A stretch of 64,000 nucleotides of DNA from an uncultured Rhizobiaceae bacterium (GCA_947259295.1 CAMYMG010000036.1:62001-126000), one strand, 5' to 3'. Counted from the stretch's first letter, positions 1-8,927 are shown. Made by a program: numbers and translations. The notes: a model not told the origin generated them from the letters alone.

Positions 1-160
1 GCACATAGAACGACCAGCCGTCATAGCCGGTCAGCCATGCCATGTTCGACGGGTCCGAGACGATCAGCAGGTCGACGCCGCGCACATCCATCGCCTGCCT
101 GGTCTTTGCCAGCCGGTCGGCATATTCCGCGCGCGAGAATTTCAATCTGGGTTCGCTCAT
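1..160 (-). CDS. eutD: Ectoine hydrolase EutD/DoeA, N-terminal fragment
   Basis: The reverse strand opens at an ATG preceded by GAGGAAAC and encodes about 53 residues before leaving the window. The stretch SNMAWLTGYDGWSFYV matches the creatinase-type N-terminal domain of M24-family ectoine hydrolases. These open the ectoine ring to give N-acetyl-diaminobutyrate. Only the N-terminal domain is present, so the metal or catalytic residues of the C-terminal pita-bread domain cannot be inspected. It follows eutC by 37 bp on the same strand, as expected for a uehABC-usp-eutABCDE operon. The ORF track misses it because it is cut by the window edge. The deacetylase gene eutE/doeB is expected just outside. 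Confidence 0.85.
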   Translation of the reverse strand, partial: MSEPRLKFSRAEYADRLAKTRQAMDVRGVDLLIVSDPSNMAWLTGYDGWSFYV

Positions 161-197
161 TGTTTCCTCGGGTCATTCTTGGGCCTCGCGGCCATAT

Positions 198-1190
198 TCA
201 GCTATCGAATGGCGTGCCGGCGCCCGCGGCCAGCGCGCGGTCGCGCGCCAGCGTGGCGATGGCCGTGTCCTGCACCCCGGTGCCGGTCAGGTCGGCGACG
301 GTCAGGTCGCCCGGAGATTTGCGACCACTCGCCTCGCCGGCGACGATCTGCCCGAGTTCGGCAAGCTCGGCATCGGCCTGCACCAGCCCGGCCTCGATGG
401 CGTGGTGAAGTTCGCCGAGCCGCCTTGTCTGCTTCAGGCTGTCGGCGACATAGAGCCCAGCCCGCGCCACGATTGTCGGCTCGATCTCGTTCTTGTGCTC
501 GGCGTCGGAGCCCATCGCGGTGATGTGCTGGCCGGGCCACAACCAGGCGGCCTTCAGCACCGGCTCGGTCGCCGGCGTGGTTGTCACCACGATGTCGGCG
601 TCTGCCACGGCGCGATCCGGCTCCGGCTCGTAGCGCACCAGTATGCCGAGCCGCTCGCGCAGATCGGCCGCTGTGGCCGCGGCCTTGGCGCCGTCGCGTG
701 CCCAGATTCGCGCCTCCTTGATCGGCCGCACCAGCATCAGCGCCTCCAGCTGCAGGCGCGCCTGCACGCCGGCGCCGAAGATCGCCGCGATCGAGGAATC
801 CTCGCGAGACAGGTGTTTTGCCGCCACCGCGCCGGCAGCGGCCGTCCGCACGTCCGTCAGGTAGCCATTGTCGAGCAGCAGCGCCTCGACCTGCCCGGTT
901 TTGGCCGAGAAGAGCACCATCATCCCGCTGGTGCTCGGCAGGCCGATCTTCGGATTGTCGAAGAAGCCGGGGCTGATCTTGATGGCAAAGCCGTCTATGC
1001 CGGGCACATAGGCGGTCTTCACGTCGACCTCGCCATGGTGCTCGGGAATGTCGAGCCTGAGGATCGGCGGCATCGCAACCGGCAGCGTCGCCAGAGCCCT
1101 GAAGGCGTTTTCCACGCAGGTGACTGCGTCGAGATCGAGTTTCACCACGCTGCGCAGGTCGGCCTCGGTCAGGATGGTCATCCGGGGCAT
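198..1190 (-). CDS. eutC: Ectoine utilization protein EutC, ornithine cyclodeaminase/mu-crystallin family
   Basis: The 330-aa product belongs to the ornithine cyclodeaminase family, with an NAD(P)-binding loop GAGVQARLQ near residues 139-146 and the family-typical LTDVRTAAAGAVAAKHL just before it. In known clusters EutA, EutB and EutC together are thought to convert 5-hydroxyectoine to ectoine; EutC would supply the reductase-like step. I start it at the ATG at 1190 because TTTGGAGGTTACCCC precedes it, a strong ribosome site; the longer ORF in the track runs back into a repeat element. A 214-bp gap containing an inverted repeat separates it from eutB, unlike the tight spacing elsewhere in the operon. 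Confidence 0.9.
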   Translation of the reverse strand: MPRMTILTEADLRSVVKLDLDAVTCVENAFRALATLPVAMPPILRLDIPEHHGEVDVKTAYVPGIDGFAIKISPGFFDNPKIGLPSTSGMMVLFSAKTGQVEALLLDNGYLTDVRTAAAGAVAAKHLSREDSSIAAIFGAGVQARLQLEALMLVRPIKEARIWARDGAKAAATAADLRERLGILVRYEPEPDRAVADADIVVTTTPATEPVLKAAWLWPGQHITAMGSDAEHKNEIEPTIVARAGLYVADSLKQTRRLGELHHAIEAGLVQADAELAELGQIVAGEASGRKSPGDLTVADLTGTGVQDTAIATLARDRALAAGAGTPFDS

Positions 1191-1223
1191 GGGGTAACCT
1201 CCAAAGCGAGAGCTTCTCGCCAG

Positions 1224-1376
1224 CTCCCTCTGGCCTGCCCGCCATCTCCCCCACAAGGGGGGAGATCAGCAGCGCCGCCGACGACGGATTTTCCTCGAAA
1301 CAGAAACTGAGCACAGCCCGAAATGACGGCCAATCTCCCCCCTTGTGGGGGAGATGTCCGGCAGGACAGAGGGGGG
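1224..1376. repeat. Inverted pair of RIME-like palindromic repeats
   Basis: Two copies of a roughly 46-bp element face each other between eutC and eutB. Each carries the core ATCTCCCCCACAAGGGG, itself palindromic, followed on the outer side by a CTGCC...CCCTC arm. Copy one spans about 1224-1269 and copy two about 1330-1376 in inverse orientation. This resembles the intergenic mosaic elements common in Rhizobiaceae and Mesorhizobium. The pair can form a long hairpin in the eut transcript. Assignment to a named family is from memory of the sequence style, not a search. Confidence 0.7.
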
Positions 1377-1404
1377 CGCGAAAGAACGCTGCCCTTGAAT
1401 GCCT

Positions 1405-2391
1405 TCATGCTGCCTGCTCCCTGGCGGCGTCGCCGCAGACGATGCTGCGGTGCTGCGCCATGTCGATGTTGCGTCCCGACAGCAGCGCCACCACCGGCCC
1501 CTCCGACCTGATCTTGCCGGCCAGCAGTGCGGCGATCCCCACCGCGCCGCCGCCCTCTATGATCTCGCGCTCCTGTTCGTAGGCATGGCGCACACCCGCC
1601 GCGATTTCCTCCTCCGACAGCAGGATCACCTCGTCCAGCAGGTCGCGGCACATGGCGAAGGTCAGCTGGTTGTCGAGCCCGACCCCGCCGCCGAGCGAGT
1701 CCGCCAGCGTCGGCAGTTCCTCGACCAGCACCGGCTTTCCCGCATCGAGGCTCGCCTTCATCGCCGCGCCGCGCGCCATCGAGATGCCGATCACCCTGAC
1801 GTCGGGGTTGAGGGCCTTCACCGCGGCGGCGATGCCCGCCGCCAGTCCGCCTCCGGACAGCGGCACCAGCACCGTCGCCGCATCAGGCACAGCTTCCATC
1901 ATCTCCAGCCCGACCGTCCCCTGCCCGGCGACGATCGCCGGATGATCGAAAGGCGGCAGCATGATCAGCCCCTCCTCGGCGACCAGCCGGTCGACCTCCT
2001 CCTGGGCGTCGTCCTGGCTCTTGCCGATGATGCGCACGTCCGCGCCGAGATTGCGGATTTCCGAAACCTTGTTGTCGGGCACCAGTTTCGACATGCAGAT
2101 CACCGCGCGCATGCCTTCGAGCTTAGCCGCATGCGCCAGCCCGCGGCCGTGATTGCCGGTCGAGGCTGCGGTGACGCCTTTGGCCTTCTCGTCGGCGGAC
2201 AGCGAAGCGATGGCGTTCGATGCGCCGCGCAGCTTGAAGCTGCCGGTCGTCTGGCGGTGTTCCAGCTTCAGGTGGACCGGCACGCCGGCAAGCCGGCTGA
2301 GTGAGGCCGACGGCACCGTGGGCGTGGCGACCACCTTGCCCGCGATGCGCTCGCGGGCAGCTGCGATATCCTTGAGCGTGACGAAATCCAT
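1405..2391 (-). CDS. eutB: Hydroxyectoine utilization dehydratase EutB, threonine dehydratase-like
   Basis: The 328-aa protein is a fold-type II PLP enzyme. The PLP lysine lies in TTGSFKLRGASNA (about K53), the substrate-binding loop is STGNHGRGL (about 78-85), and the phosphate-binding SGGG is near residue 180. It resembles threonine/serine dehydratases, but its place between eutA and eutC marks it as EutB, proposed to dehydrate 5-hydroxyectoine. The ATG at 2391 is chosen over the longer ORF because homologues begin about here and it leaves 5 bp to the end of eutA, consistent with one operon. Function is inferred from synteny as well as fold. Confidence 0.9.
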   Translation of the reverse strand: MDFVTLKDIAAARERIAGKVVATPTVPSASLSRLAGVPVHLKLEHRQTTGSFKLRGASNAIASLSADEKAKGVTAASTGNHGRGLAHAAKLEGMRAVICMSKLVPDNKVSEIRNLGADVRIIGKSQDDAQEEVDRLVAEEGLIMLPPFDHPAIVAGQGTVGLEMMEAVPDAATVLVPLSGGGLAAGIAAAVKALNPDVRVIGISMARGAAMKASLDAGKPVLVEELPTLADSLGGGVGLDNQLTFAMCRDLLDEVILLSEEEIAAGVRHAYEQEREIIEGGGAVGIAALLAGKIRSEGPVVALLSGRNIDMAQHRSIVCGDAAREQAA

Positions 2392-2396
2392 GGCCC

Positions 2397-3206
2397 TCAA
2401 CCCTGCCCGAGCGGTAGCGTCATTAACTGCCCCAGTTTGTGGCGCGGAGCCGCGTCGCCGCACAACCGCAGGCAGTTCCAGGCGGTTGCCAAATTGCTGC
2501 TGACCACCGGCCTGCCGAGTGCCCTTTCCATGTGCGGCACGACAACCGCGGCGCGCAGGGCGGTGCAGGAAACGAACAGCGCCTCGGCGTCGGGCGCCAT
2601 CGCCTCGCGCGCCAGTTCCACGATCGCTTCAGGCGCGATGCGCGCCATCTCGCGGTCGTCCTCGAGGCCGAGGCAGGTGAAGCTTGCGATGTCGAAGCCG
2701 CTGCGCTCGAAATAGGCAGCCATCGGCCGGCTGGTCTCGACCGTATAGGGTGTCAGGATGCTGATCCTTTTGGCATCCAGCGCCCTTAGGCCGCGCGTCG
2801 CCGCCAGCGGCGGCGTCACCACCGGCACGCCGGGCTTCGCCTCGTTGATCGCGGCAGCGACCTCGGCGTCGCCGATGACGGCGGAAGCCGCGGTGCAGGA
2901 ATAGCAGATGGCATCGAGCTCTTCGCCTGGCAGGATCAGCCCGGCGCCATTCGTCAATGTCGGCTGCATGCGGCGCAGATTGTCGGGCGTCGTCGGGTTG
3001 GCATAGGGAACGCGCGCCACATAGACGCCGATCCGCTCGCTTGCCACCATGCGATGGAAGTCGGGCTCGCTGGTGTGGTCGGTGGCGAGAATGATCAGGC
3101 CGACACGCCGTGCGAGCGGCCGTGTCTCCAGTTCGGGCCTGCTGCCGGAAACCGTGATGGGAGTCTCTGGGGTCATCGTTTCGGTGCGCTCTGGCTGCGG
3201 CGTCAT
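2397..3206 (-). CDS. eutA: Ectoine utilization protein EutA, maleate isomerase/Asp-Glu racemase family
   Basis: The product (269 aa from this start) is of the arylmalonate decarboxylase/maleate isomerase family. The two catalytic-type cysteines are visible in CYSCTAAS and VSCTALR. EutA is believed to act with EutB and EutC on the hydroxyl-bearing carbon of 5-hydroxyectoine. I prefer the ATG at 3206 because it overlaps the usp stop codon as ATGA, a translational-coupling arrangement; an in-frame ATG at 3221 inside usp is also possible. The lack of a clear Shine-Dalgarno beyond GGTGA fits coupling to usp. Confidence 0.88.
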   Translation of the reverse strand: MTPQPERTETMTPETPITVSGSRPELETRPLARRVGLIILATDHTSEPDFHRMVASERIGVYVARVPYANPTTPDNLRRMQPTLTNGAGLILPGEELDAICYSCTAASAVIGDAEVAAAINEAKPGVPVVTPPLAATRGLRALDAKRISILTPYTVETSRPMAAYFERSGFDIASFTCLGLEDDREMARIAPEAIVELAREAMAPDAEALFVSCTALRAAVVVPHMERALGRPVVSSNLATAWNCLRLCGDAAPRHKLGQLMTLPLGQG

Positions 3207-3643
3207 TTCACCGTGAGGCATGGACAGTCCGCCAGGCTGGTCACCTTGTGCGACACGCTGCCCAGCAGGAAACCTTCCACGTCGCCGAGACCCCGGCTGC
3301 CCAGCACGATCAGGTCGAAGCCGTGGTCCTTGGCGTAGCGCACGATCGTGCGCGCTACCGGACCGCGCCTGACGATCTGCTTCACGTCGTTGAACCCGAG
3401 CGCCGCAAGCTCGCCCGCCGCCTCCACGACGACGCTGTTGGCATATTCGTTCAGCGCCTTGTCAGGCGACCCCGGCTCGTAGGGGCGAACCATCGACAGC
3501 GAGGCCTCCAGCGGCCCGTGGTGGCGGTAGACGCACATCACGGCGACCTCGGAGCCGTAGCGGCCGGCGACATCGGCGCCGACGCGCAGTGCCCGCATGG
3601 CCGGCTCGGAGCCGTCGACCGGAAGCAAGATTTTCTCGAACAA
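3203..3643 (-). CDS. Universal stress protein of the ectoine transporter operon (TeaD-like)
   Basis: The 146-aa product is a single-domain UspA protein. The ATP-binding signature G-2x-G-9x-G-S is intact in GSRGLGDVEGFLLGS near the C-terminus. In Halomonas the equivalent TeaD binds ATP and modulates the TeaABC ectoine transporter, so a role in tuning UehABC is likely. It lies 39 bp after uehC and its stop overlaps the eutA start. The link to transporter control is from family knowledge and position; nothing in the sequence itself proves it. Confidence 0.88.
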   Translation of the reverse strand: MFEKILLPVDGSEPAMRALRVGADVAGRYGSEVAVMCVYRHHGPLEASLSMVRPYEPGSPDKALNEYANSVVVEAAGELAALGFNDVKQIVRRGPVARTIVRYAKDHGFDLIVLGSRGLGDVEGFLLGSVSHKVTSLADCPCLTVK

Positions 3644-3682
3644 GGCTATCCTCCCCTATGCTTGGTGTCGTTGGCTTCCGCC

Positions 3683-4966
3683 TCAGCGGAAGGCGAGATC
3701 GCGCAGGAACAGGGCGATCTGCGGGAAGAAGATGAGCGCCACCGCCACGCCGAGCAGCATGATGACGAAGGGCGGCGTGCCGCGGACGACCTCGGCATAG
3801 GGCCGTTTGAAGACAGCGATCGCCGTGAAGATGTCGCAACCGAAAGGCGGCGTCGCCGAGCCGATGGCAACCTGCAGCGTGATGATCGTGCCGACCAGAA
3901 CCGGGTCGAGGCCCACCGACTGCACCACCGGCGCGAAGATCGGCACCAGCACCAGGATCACGACGATCGGATCGACGAACATGCAACCGACGAAGAAGGC
4001 GATTGAAATGACGAACAAGACGCCGATCTGGCCCATGTCGGCGATGCCGATGCTCGACAGGATCTGCTGCGGAATCTGGCCGAAGGATATGACCCACGAG
4101 AAGGCGGCGCCGGCACCGACCAGAATGAAGACCACGGCGGTGATCAGGCCGGTTGATTGGGCCGTGCGGTAGACATCCTGCACACTCATGGAGCGGAAGA
4201 CGACGAGTTCGAGCAGGAGCGCGTAGAGCACGCAAACCGCGGCGGCTTCCGTCGGGCTGAAGACGCCGCCATAGATGCCGCCGACGATGATCGCCGGAAA
4301 GCCCAGCGGCCACAGCGCCTGCTGCACCGCCTTGGCCCGCTCGGGCCAGGTCGCCCTGGGTTCGGTCGGCACGTTGTTGCGGATGGCGTAGAGCACGGAA
4401 TAAGCCGAGAAGATGACCAGGATAAGCAGGCCCGGACCGATGCCGGCAATGAAGAGTTCGGCGATCGAGGTGCCCGACACCACGCCGTAGATGATCATGC
4501 CGATCGACGGCGGGATCAGGAAGGCGATGTCGGAAGAATTGACGATCAGGGCGAGGACGAAACTGTCCTTGTAGCCGGCCTTCAGCATGCGCGGCCTGAG
4601 CGGCGTGCCGACCGCGACCACGGTCGCTTGGGTTGAGCCCGAGACCGCACCGAACATCGTGCAGGCGGCCGCCGTCGAGACGGCCAGCCCGCCGCGCACA
4701 TGCCGCACGAAGGCCATCACCATGTCGATCAGCCGTCCGGCCGACTTGCCGCGCGTCATGATGTCGGCCGCGAAGATGAACATCGGCACCGCGATGAGCG
4801 ACGCCGGGCGGATGCCAGCGAGCATCTGCTGGACCATGGTTTCCAGCTGGCCGAAGCCGCCGAAGAGGGTGAAGAATCCTACGAACGCCGCCGCGATCAG
4901 CGGGATCATCATCGGAAATCCGAACAGCAGAAGCACGATCATGATCAGGAAGATGGTCAGCGCCAT
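3683..4966 (-). CDS. uehC: Ectoine/5-hydroxyectoine TRAP transporter large permease
   Basis: The 427-aa protein is a DctM-type TRAP permease with about a dozen hydrophobic segments, starting MALTIFLIMIVLLLFGFPMM. The family pattern of GAVSGSTQATVVAVG in the first half and GDIFTAI-like CDIFTAIAVFKRP near the end is visible. It forms the sodium-coupled transport channel with UehB and receives ligand from UehA. It starts 12 bp downstream of uehB. Substrate assignment depends on the surrounding eut genes. Confidence 0.92.
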   Translation of the reverse strand: MALTIFLIMIVLLLFGFPMMIPLIAAAFVGFFTLFGGFGQLETMVQQMLAGIRPASLIAVPMFIFAADIMTRGKSAGRLIDMVMAFVRHVRGGLAVSTAAACTMFGAVSGSTQATVVAVGTPLRPRMLKAGYKDSFVLALIVNSSDIAFLIPPSIGMIIYGVVSGTSIAELFIAGIGPGLLILVIFSAYSVLYAIRNNVPTEPRATWPERAKAVQQALWPLGFPAIIVGGIYGGVFSPTEAAAVCVLYALLLELVVFRSMSVQDVYRTAQSTGLITAVVFILVGAGAAFSWVISFGQIPQQILSSIGIADMGQIGVLFVISIAFFVGCMFVDPIVVILVLVPIFAPVVQSVGLDPVLVGTIITLQVAIGSATPPFGCDIFTAIAVFKRPYAEVVRGTPPFVIMLLGVAVALIFFPQIALFLRDLAFR

Positions 4967-4978
4967 GTCAGCCGTTCC

Positions 4979-5599
4979 TCAGAGCCCGCTCGTGTCTTCT
5001 TCGTAGCCCTCGAGCACCAGCGTCGAGAGCCAGATCTCCCGATGCGTCAGGTTCTTCACGGCGGTCAGCGCGTACTGGATGCCTGTCATGAAAAAGCCGA
5101 CCGGCACCCAGGCATACATCCACCAGACTGGTACCTGCAGCGCGGGTAGCAGCCTGCCCCGGCCGGCCTGCGTGATGACATAGCCCGCCGAGTACCAGGC
5201 CAGGCCGAGCATGAAGATCGCGGTGATCACGGCTATGACGACCATCGCGATGCGGCGCCCCTGCGGCGGCAGCATGTCGAAGATCGCCGACATGCGGATG
5301 TGGCGCCCGTGCCGCGCCGCGTAGCTGATGCCGGCAAAAGTGATCAGCACGATGAGGATCGAGTTCACTTCCTCGGTGAAATAGATGCTGCTCTGGAGCA
5401 CGAAACGACCGATCACGTTGGCGATCGTGTTCAGCGCCATCAGCAGCACGCCCGTCGCAAGCATGACCGCCTCGACGCGCGCGATGACGCTGTCGACGAC
5501 GCCGAGGACGCCGGGCAGCGTGGATTCGGTGGAGTGGCTGGTCGTGGCGGGCTCGCTCACCGGCGGTGCTCCATCTGATGCAGGAGAGGAAACCGGCAT
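4979..5599 (-). CDS. uehB: Ectoine/5-hydroxyectoine TRAP transporter small permease
   Basis: The 206-aa protein is a DctQ-type subunit with four predicted membrane spans after a polar N-terminus of about 30 residues. The segment [21 protein letters not shown] is typical of DctQ, where an acidic pair follows the second span. It is required with UehC for binding-protein-dependent uptake. The Pro/Ser/Ala-rich N-terminal extension before the first helix is longer than in many DctQ proteins, so a downstream start cannot be excluded, but none has a better ribosome site that I can see. Confidence 0.9.
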   Translation of the reverse strand: MPVSSPASDGAPPVSEPATTSHSTESTLPGVLGVVDSVIARVEAVMLATGVLLMALNTIANVIGRFVLQSSIYFTEEVNSILIVLITFAGISYAARHGRHIRMSAIFDMLPPQGRRIAMVVIAVITAIFMLGLAWYSAGYVITQAGRGRLLPALQVPVWWMYAWVPVGFFMTGIQYALTAVKNLTHREIWLSTLVLEGYEEDTSGL

Positions 5600-5638
5600 G
5601 CCCGACCCGTTGCGGGGCCGGACATGCCGCCGACGATC

Positions 5639-6655
5639 CTAGTCGACCGCGGCCAGGTCGGCCTTCATCTGGTCGAGGATCTTCTTGCCGCTCTCGCCCG
5701 TCATCTCGGCAAAGGCTGCTTCCACCTCGGTGGCCGCTTCCATGAAGGGCTTGCGCTCTTCTTCCGACAGGATGTTGATCTGCATGTCGGGCTTCGCTTC
5801 CTTGATCTTGGCAAGCGATTCCTCCTGCAGTCCGCCTTGGTATTTCAGGATGTAGTCGAACGCCGCCTCGCTGGCATTGTTGACCAGCGTCTTCTCTTCG
5901 TCGCTCAGGCCGTCATAAAAATTCTTGTTGGCCATCACGGCGGTCGTGAAGTTGTTGTGGCCGAGGCAGGTGATGACGTCCGTCACTTCATACATCTTGG
6001 TCGATTCCAGGAAGAAGCCCGGGTTTTCCTGGCCCTGGATGATGCCGGTCTGCAGCGCGCCGTAGACCTCGCCCCAAGGCAGCGGCGTCGGCGTCGCACC
6101 CCAGGCCGCATAGGCCTCGACCAGCAACGGGTTGGTCATGACGCGGAACTTCACCTCGTTGAGGTCTTCCGGCTTCTTCACCGGCTCCTGCGTGGTCAGG
6201 CAGACCTCGCCTTCCGGGAACATCTTCAAGAGTTCGAGGCCCTGCTCGGCATAGAGCTCCGGGAACATCTCGTTGATCGCCTTCGAGGTGCGGAAGAACT
6301 CGAACAGCTTCTCGTCATCCTGCGGCAGCAGATACGGCACGAAGAAGACCTGCGCCTCGGGGATCAGCGCGCCGGTGAAGCCCGGCGACTGGTCGACGAA
6401 CTGCAGGATGCCCGACTGCGCCTGCTCCATTATGTCGGCCGACTCGCCCAGCGTGCCGAACGGATAGAGCGTGACCGTGTGGTCGGAATTGGCTTCGATG
6501 TGTTCCTTGAACTTTGTCGCATAGACGCCCTGCACCTCGGTCAGGGCCTCCTCGAAGGCGTAACGCCACTCGGCGGCCTGCGCGGCAAGCGGCAGCATGG
6601 TGATCGCGGCGCCGGCCAGCAGGCCGCGCACCATGGATTTGGTCAGCATCTTCAT
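5639..6655 (-). CDS. uehA: Ectoine/5-hydroxyectoine-binding periplasmic protein of a TRAP transporter
   Basis: The 338-aa protein is a DctP-family solute receptor. A signal peptide ends near AAQA|AEW, and the mature part contains FRVMTNP and GQENPGFFLES, typical of ectoine-type DctP proteins in which the conserved Arg contacts the ligand carboxylate. It delivers ectoines to UehBC under high-affinity uptake. The ATG at 6655 has GGGGAAG 5-7 bases upstream; the track uses a GTG two codons earlier. It is the first gene of the operon after the regulator enuR, with a 186-bp gap that carries a shared candidate operator. Confidence 0.92.
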   Translation of the reverse strand: MKMLTKSMVRGLLAGAAITMLPLAAQAAEWRYAFEEALTEVQGVYATKFKEHIEANSDHTVTLYPFGTLGESADIMEQAQSGILQFVDQSPGFTGALIPEAQVFFVPYLLPQDDEKLFEFFRTSKAINEMFPELYAEQGLELLKMFPEGEVCLTTQEPVKKPEDLNEVKFRVMTNPLLVEAYAAWGATPTPLPWGEVYGALQTGIIQGQENPGFFLESTKMYEVTDVITCLGHNNFTTAVMANKNFYDGLSDEEKTLVNNASEAAFDYILKYQGGLQEESLAKIKEAKPDMQINILSEEERKPFMEAATEVEAAFAEMTGESGKKILDQMKADLAAVD

Positions 6656-6841
6656 TTGCACTTCCCCTTTTTTCTTTTCACTGAATAGACAGACCCCCGT
6701 GCTGCAGGGCCGCCATTGCTCTCAGTTCAAGGGAGAAAACAAACCATGTCAATCTGCAAAATAAAATCAGTACAATTTAGCGACCGGATAACACTCGCCA
6801 GCTGCATCTCGTTGTCTTGATAGACTCGGCCAATGCCAGCG
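6656..6841 (-). promoter_or_regulatory. uehA upstream region with candidate EnuR/AsnC site
   Basis: The gap between enuR and uehA is AT-rich compared with its surroundings. It contains AAATCAGTACAATT at 6764-6777, which recurs with one change in the enuR/asnC gap. A perfect TTGACA occurs on the minus strand at 6752-6747, but no good -10 box lies 17 bases on, which fits a regulated promoter. The role as operator is an inference from the shared motif. Confidence 0.55.
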
Positions 6842-8227
6842 TTAGATGGCGAGCAGCAGATGCTCCGGGTCGCCCAGCGCCAGTTGCGCAATGACGCTGA
6901 GGCCGGTCCGCAGTTCCTCCTCGGTCGTCGACCCCAGCGAAATCCTGACCGCGTGGGTCCACGGCGCATCCGAAGTCCGAAACGAGGATCCGGGAGCGAT
7001 GGCGACGCCCTGAAGGCGGGCCTGCGCCACGAAACTCTCCTCGCTGCGATTGCCGCTCAGCGGCAGCCAGACATGCAGGCTCTCGCGATGGGCCCTGTAG
7101 TCGATCTCGCCGAGCACCTCCGAAACGATGGCGTGGCGCCGGTGCAGCGCCTTGCGCTGCCAGTTCACCAGTTCGAGCGCGGTGCCGTCGGCAACCCATT
7201 TCGACGCGATCTCGGCGACCATCGGCGTCGCCATCCAGTTTGACACCAGATGGCGGTTGGCGACCGCTGCGACATGCCGGTCGGGTGCAGCGAGATAGCC
7301 GATGCGCAGGCCTGGCATCACCGTCTTGGTGAAGCTGGTGATATAGAGCGTGCGCTCAGGCGCGAGTGCCGCGACCGGCGGCGGCCGATCCTCGATCAGC
7401 GGGCCGAGAACGTCGTTCTCGATGATGGCGAGGTCGTGCTTGCGGGCCACCGCGACGATCGCCTGCCGGCGCGCCTCGCTCATCAGCGTCGCCGTCGGAT
7501 TGATGACGGAGGGCTGCACGAACACAGCGCGTATGTCGGAACGGCCGCATGCGGCGTCCAGTGCCTCGGGCAGCAAGCCGTCCTCGTCGATGGCCAGGCC
7601 CTCGAGCTTGAAGCCGAGATAGGTTGCGAGCGGCACCAGCGTGTGGTGACAGATGGCTTCGGCGGCGACCGTCGAGCCGGGCGGCGCAACGCTCATCAGC
7701 GCCACGGTCATCCCCGCCGTCGCCCCGTTGGTGACGCTGACATTCTGCGGCTGCACTGAATGTCCGCACTGCTTTAGCCACTCGACGGCGACGGCGCGAT
7801 GGCGTGGAAAGACCATGTTCGGGCGGAAGGACAGCGCCGAACTGGCGGGCAGGTTTTCCGACAGCCAGCCGAGCGCCTGCTTCAACCGGTCGAGATGCAC
7901 CTTCTCGCTGACCGGCTTGAGGATCGACAGGTCGATCACCTCGCCCGGCCGTTCCGGCAGGTAGGGCGGCGCCGGTTCGCTGCGCTGCGTTTGTACGAAG
8001 GAGCCGCGGCCGATCTCGCCCGACACCAGGCCGCGACGGATCAGCTCCTCATAAGCGCGGCTCACCGTCTGCACGGAGAGGCCAAGATCCTCCGCCATGC
8101 GCCTGTGCGTCGGCAGTCGGCTGCCGTCCTGCAGCCGGCCGTCATGGATCGCGCGGGCAATCTGCTCGGCCAGGGAAAGATAGGCAGGTCTGCGTACGAG
8201 CGCGGGATCGGGACGCCAAAGTGTCAT
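6842..8227 (-). CDS. enuR: MocR/GabR-type regulator of ectoine catabolism EnuR
   Basis: The 461-aa protein joins an N-terminal GntR winged helix (about residues 15-80, with SVQTVSRAYEELIRRGLVSG) to a class I aminotransferase-like domain. The PLP lysine is retained in TSFTKTVMPGLRIGY, near residue 300. EnuR of Ruegeria pomeroyi is a PLP-dependent repressor of ectoine uptake and catabolic genes that responds to the breakdown intermediates alpha-ADABA and DABA. The position directly upstream of uehA and divergent from asnC supports the same identity here. The stop lies 186 bp before uehA, so it may be co-transcribed or separate. Confidence 0.92.
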   Translation of the reverse strand: MTLWRPDPALVRRPAYLSLAEQIARAIHDGRLQDGSRLPTHRRMAEDLGLSVQTVSRAYEELIRRGLVSGEIGRGSFVQTQRSEPAPPYLPERPGEVIDLSILKPVSEKVHLDRLKQALGWLSENLPASSALSFRPNMVFPRHRAVAVEWLKQCGHSVQPQNVSVTNGATAGMTVALMSVAPPGSTVAAEAICHHTLVPLATYLGFKLEGLAIDEDGLLPEALDAACGRSDIRAVFVQPSVINPTATLMSEARRQAIVAVARKHDLAIIENDVLGPLIEDRPPPVAALAPERTLYITSFTKTVMPGLRIGYLAAPDRHVAAVANRHLVSNWMATPMVAEIASKWVADGTALELVNWQRKALHRRHAIVSEVLGEIDYRAHRESLHVWLPLSGNRSEESFVAQARLQGVAIAPGSSFRTSDAPWTHAVRISLGSTTEEELRTGLSVIAQLALGDPEHLLLAI

Positions 8228-8243
8228 GATTTCATTGAAAGGG

Positions 8244-8257
8244 AAATCAGTTCAATT
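8244..8257. promoter_or_regulatory. Candidate operator between enuR and asnC
   Basis: AAATCAGTTCAATT lies in the short divergent gap and matches 13 of 14 positions of the motif in front of uehA. The adjoining sequence TGATTTCATTGAAA looks like a degenerate second copy. Both divergent promoters must sit in roughly 55-85 bp, so a protein bound here could control both. No binding data are available to me. Confidence 0.5.
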
Positions 8258-8310
8258 GACAATCCAAAACTTGGACCGTCATGCTCCCCCGGACGATCAC
8301 GGACACCCGC

Positions 8311-8805
8311 ATGGCAGGCTACAAACTCGACCCCACCGACCTCAGGATCCTCGACGCCATCCAGCGCGACGGGCGGATCACCAAGCTGAAGCTCGCCGAG
8401 GAAGTCGGGCTGTCGCCGACGCCCTGCTGGGTTCGCTTGCGCAAGCTGGAAAAGGCCGGCGTGGTCACCGGCTACCACGCCAGCATCGACATGCGCCGCA
8501 TCGCGCCCGTCGCCGTGGTGCTCATGGAGGTGACGCTCAGGAGCCATCGCCAGGCCGACTTCGACCGCTTCGAACGGGCGGTCGGCGACTGCGAGGAAAT
8601 CGTCACCTGCTGGTCGGTCGGCGGCGGCGTCGACTATTTGCTGAAGGTCATGGCGCGCGACATCGACGCCTATCAGCGGCTGGTCGACGGCCTGCTTGAG
8701 CGCGAGATCGGCATAGACCGCTATTTCACCTACATCGTCACCAAGACGGTGAAGGACGAGAAGGCGGTGCCGGTCACCAACCTGCTGCCCGCGCCCAAGG
8801 ACTGA
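8311..8805 (+). CDS. asnC: Lrp/AsnC-family regulator of ectoine catabolism (AsnC/DoeX)
   Basis: The product, 164 aa from this ATG, has an N-terminal helix-turn-helix (LKLAEEVGLSPTPCWVRLRKLEKAG, about residues 20-45) and a C-terminal AsnC/RAM ligand domain. Homologues in ectoine clusters are called AsnC or DoeX and act as activators. I favour the ATG at 8311 because homology begins at the KLDPTDLRILDAI segment; an in-frame ATG at 8281 would add ten unconserved residues. It is transcribed away from enuR and leads into ssd and atf. Confidence 0.85.
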   Translation: MAGYKLDPTDLRILDAIQRDGRITKLKLAEEVGLSPTPCWVRLRKLEKAGVVTGYHASIDMRRIAPVAVVLMEVTLRSHRQADFDRFERAVGDCEEIVTCWSVGGGVDYLLKVMARDIDAYQRLVDGLLEREIGIDRYFTYIVTKTVKDEKAVPVTNLLPAPKD

Positions 8806-8927
8806 CAGCCCAAATGCGCTGCCAGGCAGCCGAAAAGAGAGAGTCTCTCTCCTGATCGCGTCGCGAACGGTCTCTTTCTCCTCACCCTCCGGACTAGGCT
8901 TGCGCCATCACCTGCACCGGAGACCCG

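Noticed and set aside
42-1310. 422-aa plus-strand ORF
   Set aside because: It is the antisense shadow of eutC and eutD, with no domain and a His/Arg/Gly composition typical of reverse reading in GC-rich genes.
8837-8851. GAGAGA/TCTCTC hairpin before ssd as a terminator
   Set aside because: No T-run follows and it lies within a probable asnC-ssd-atf transcript.
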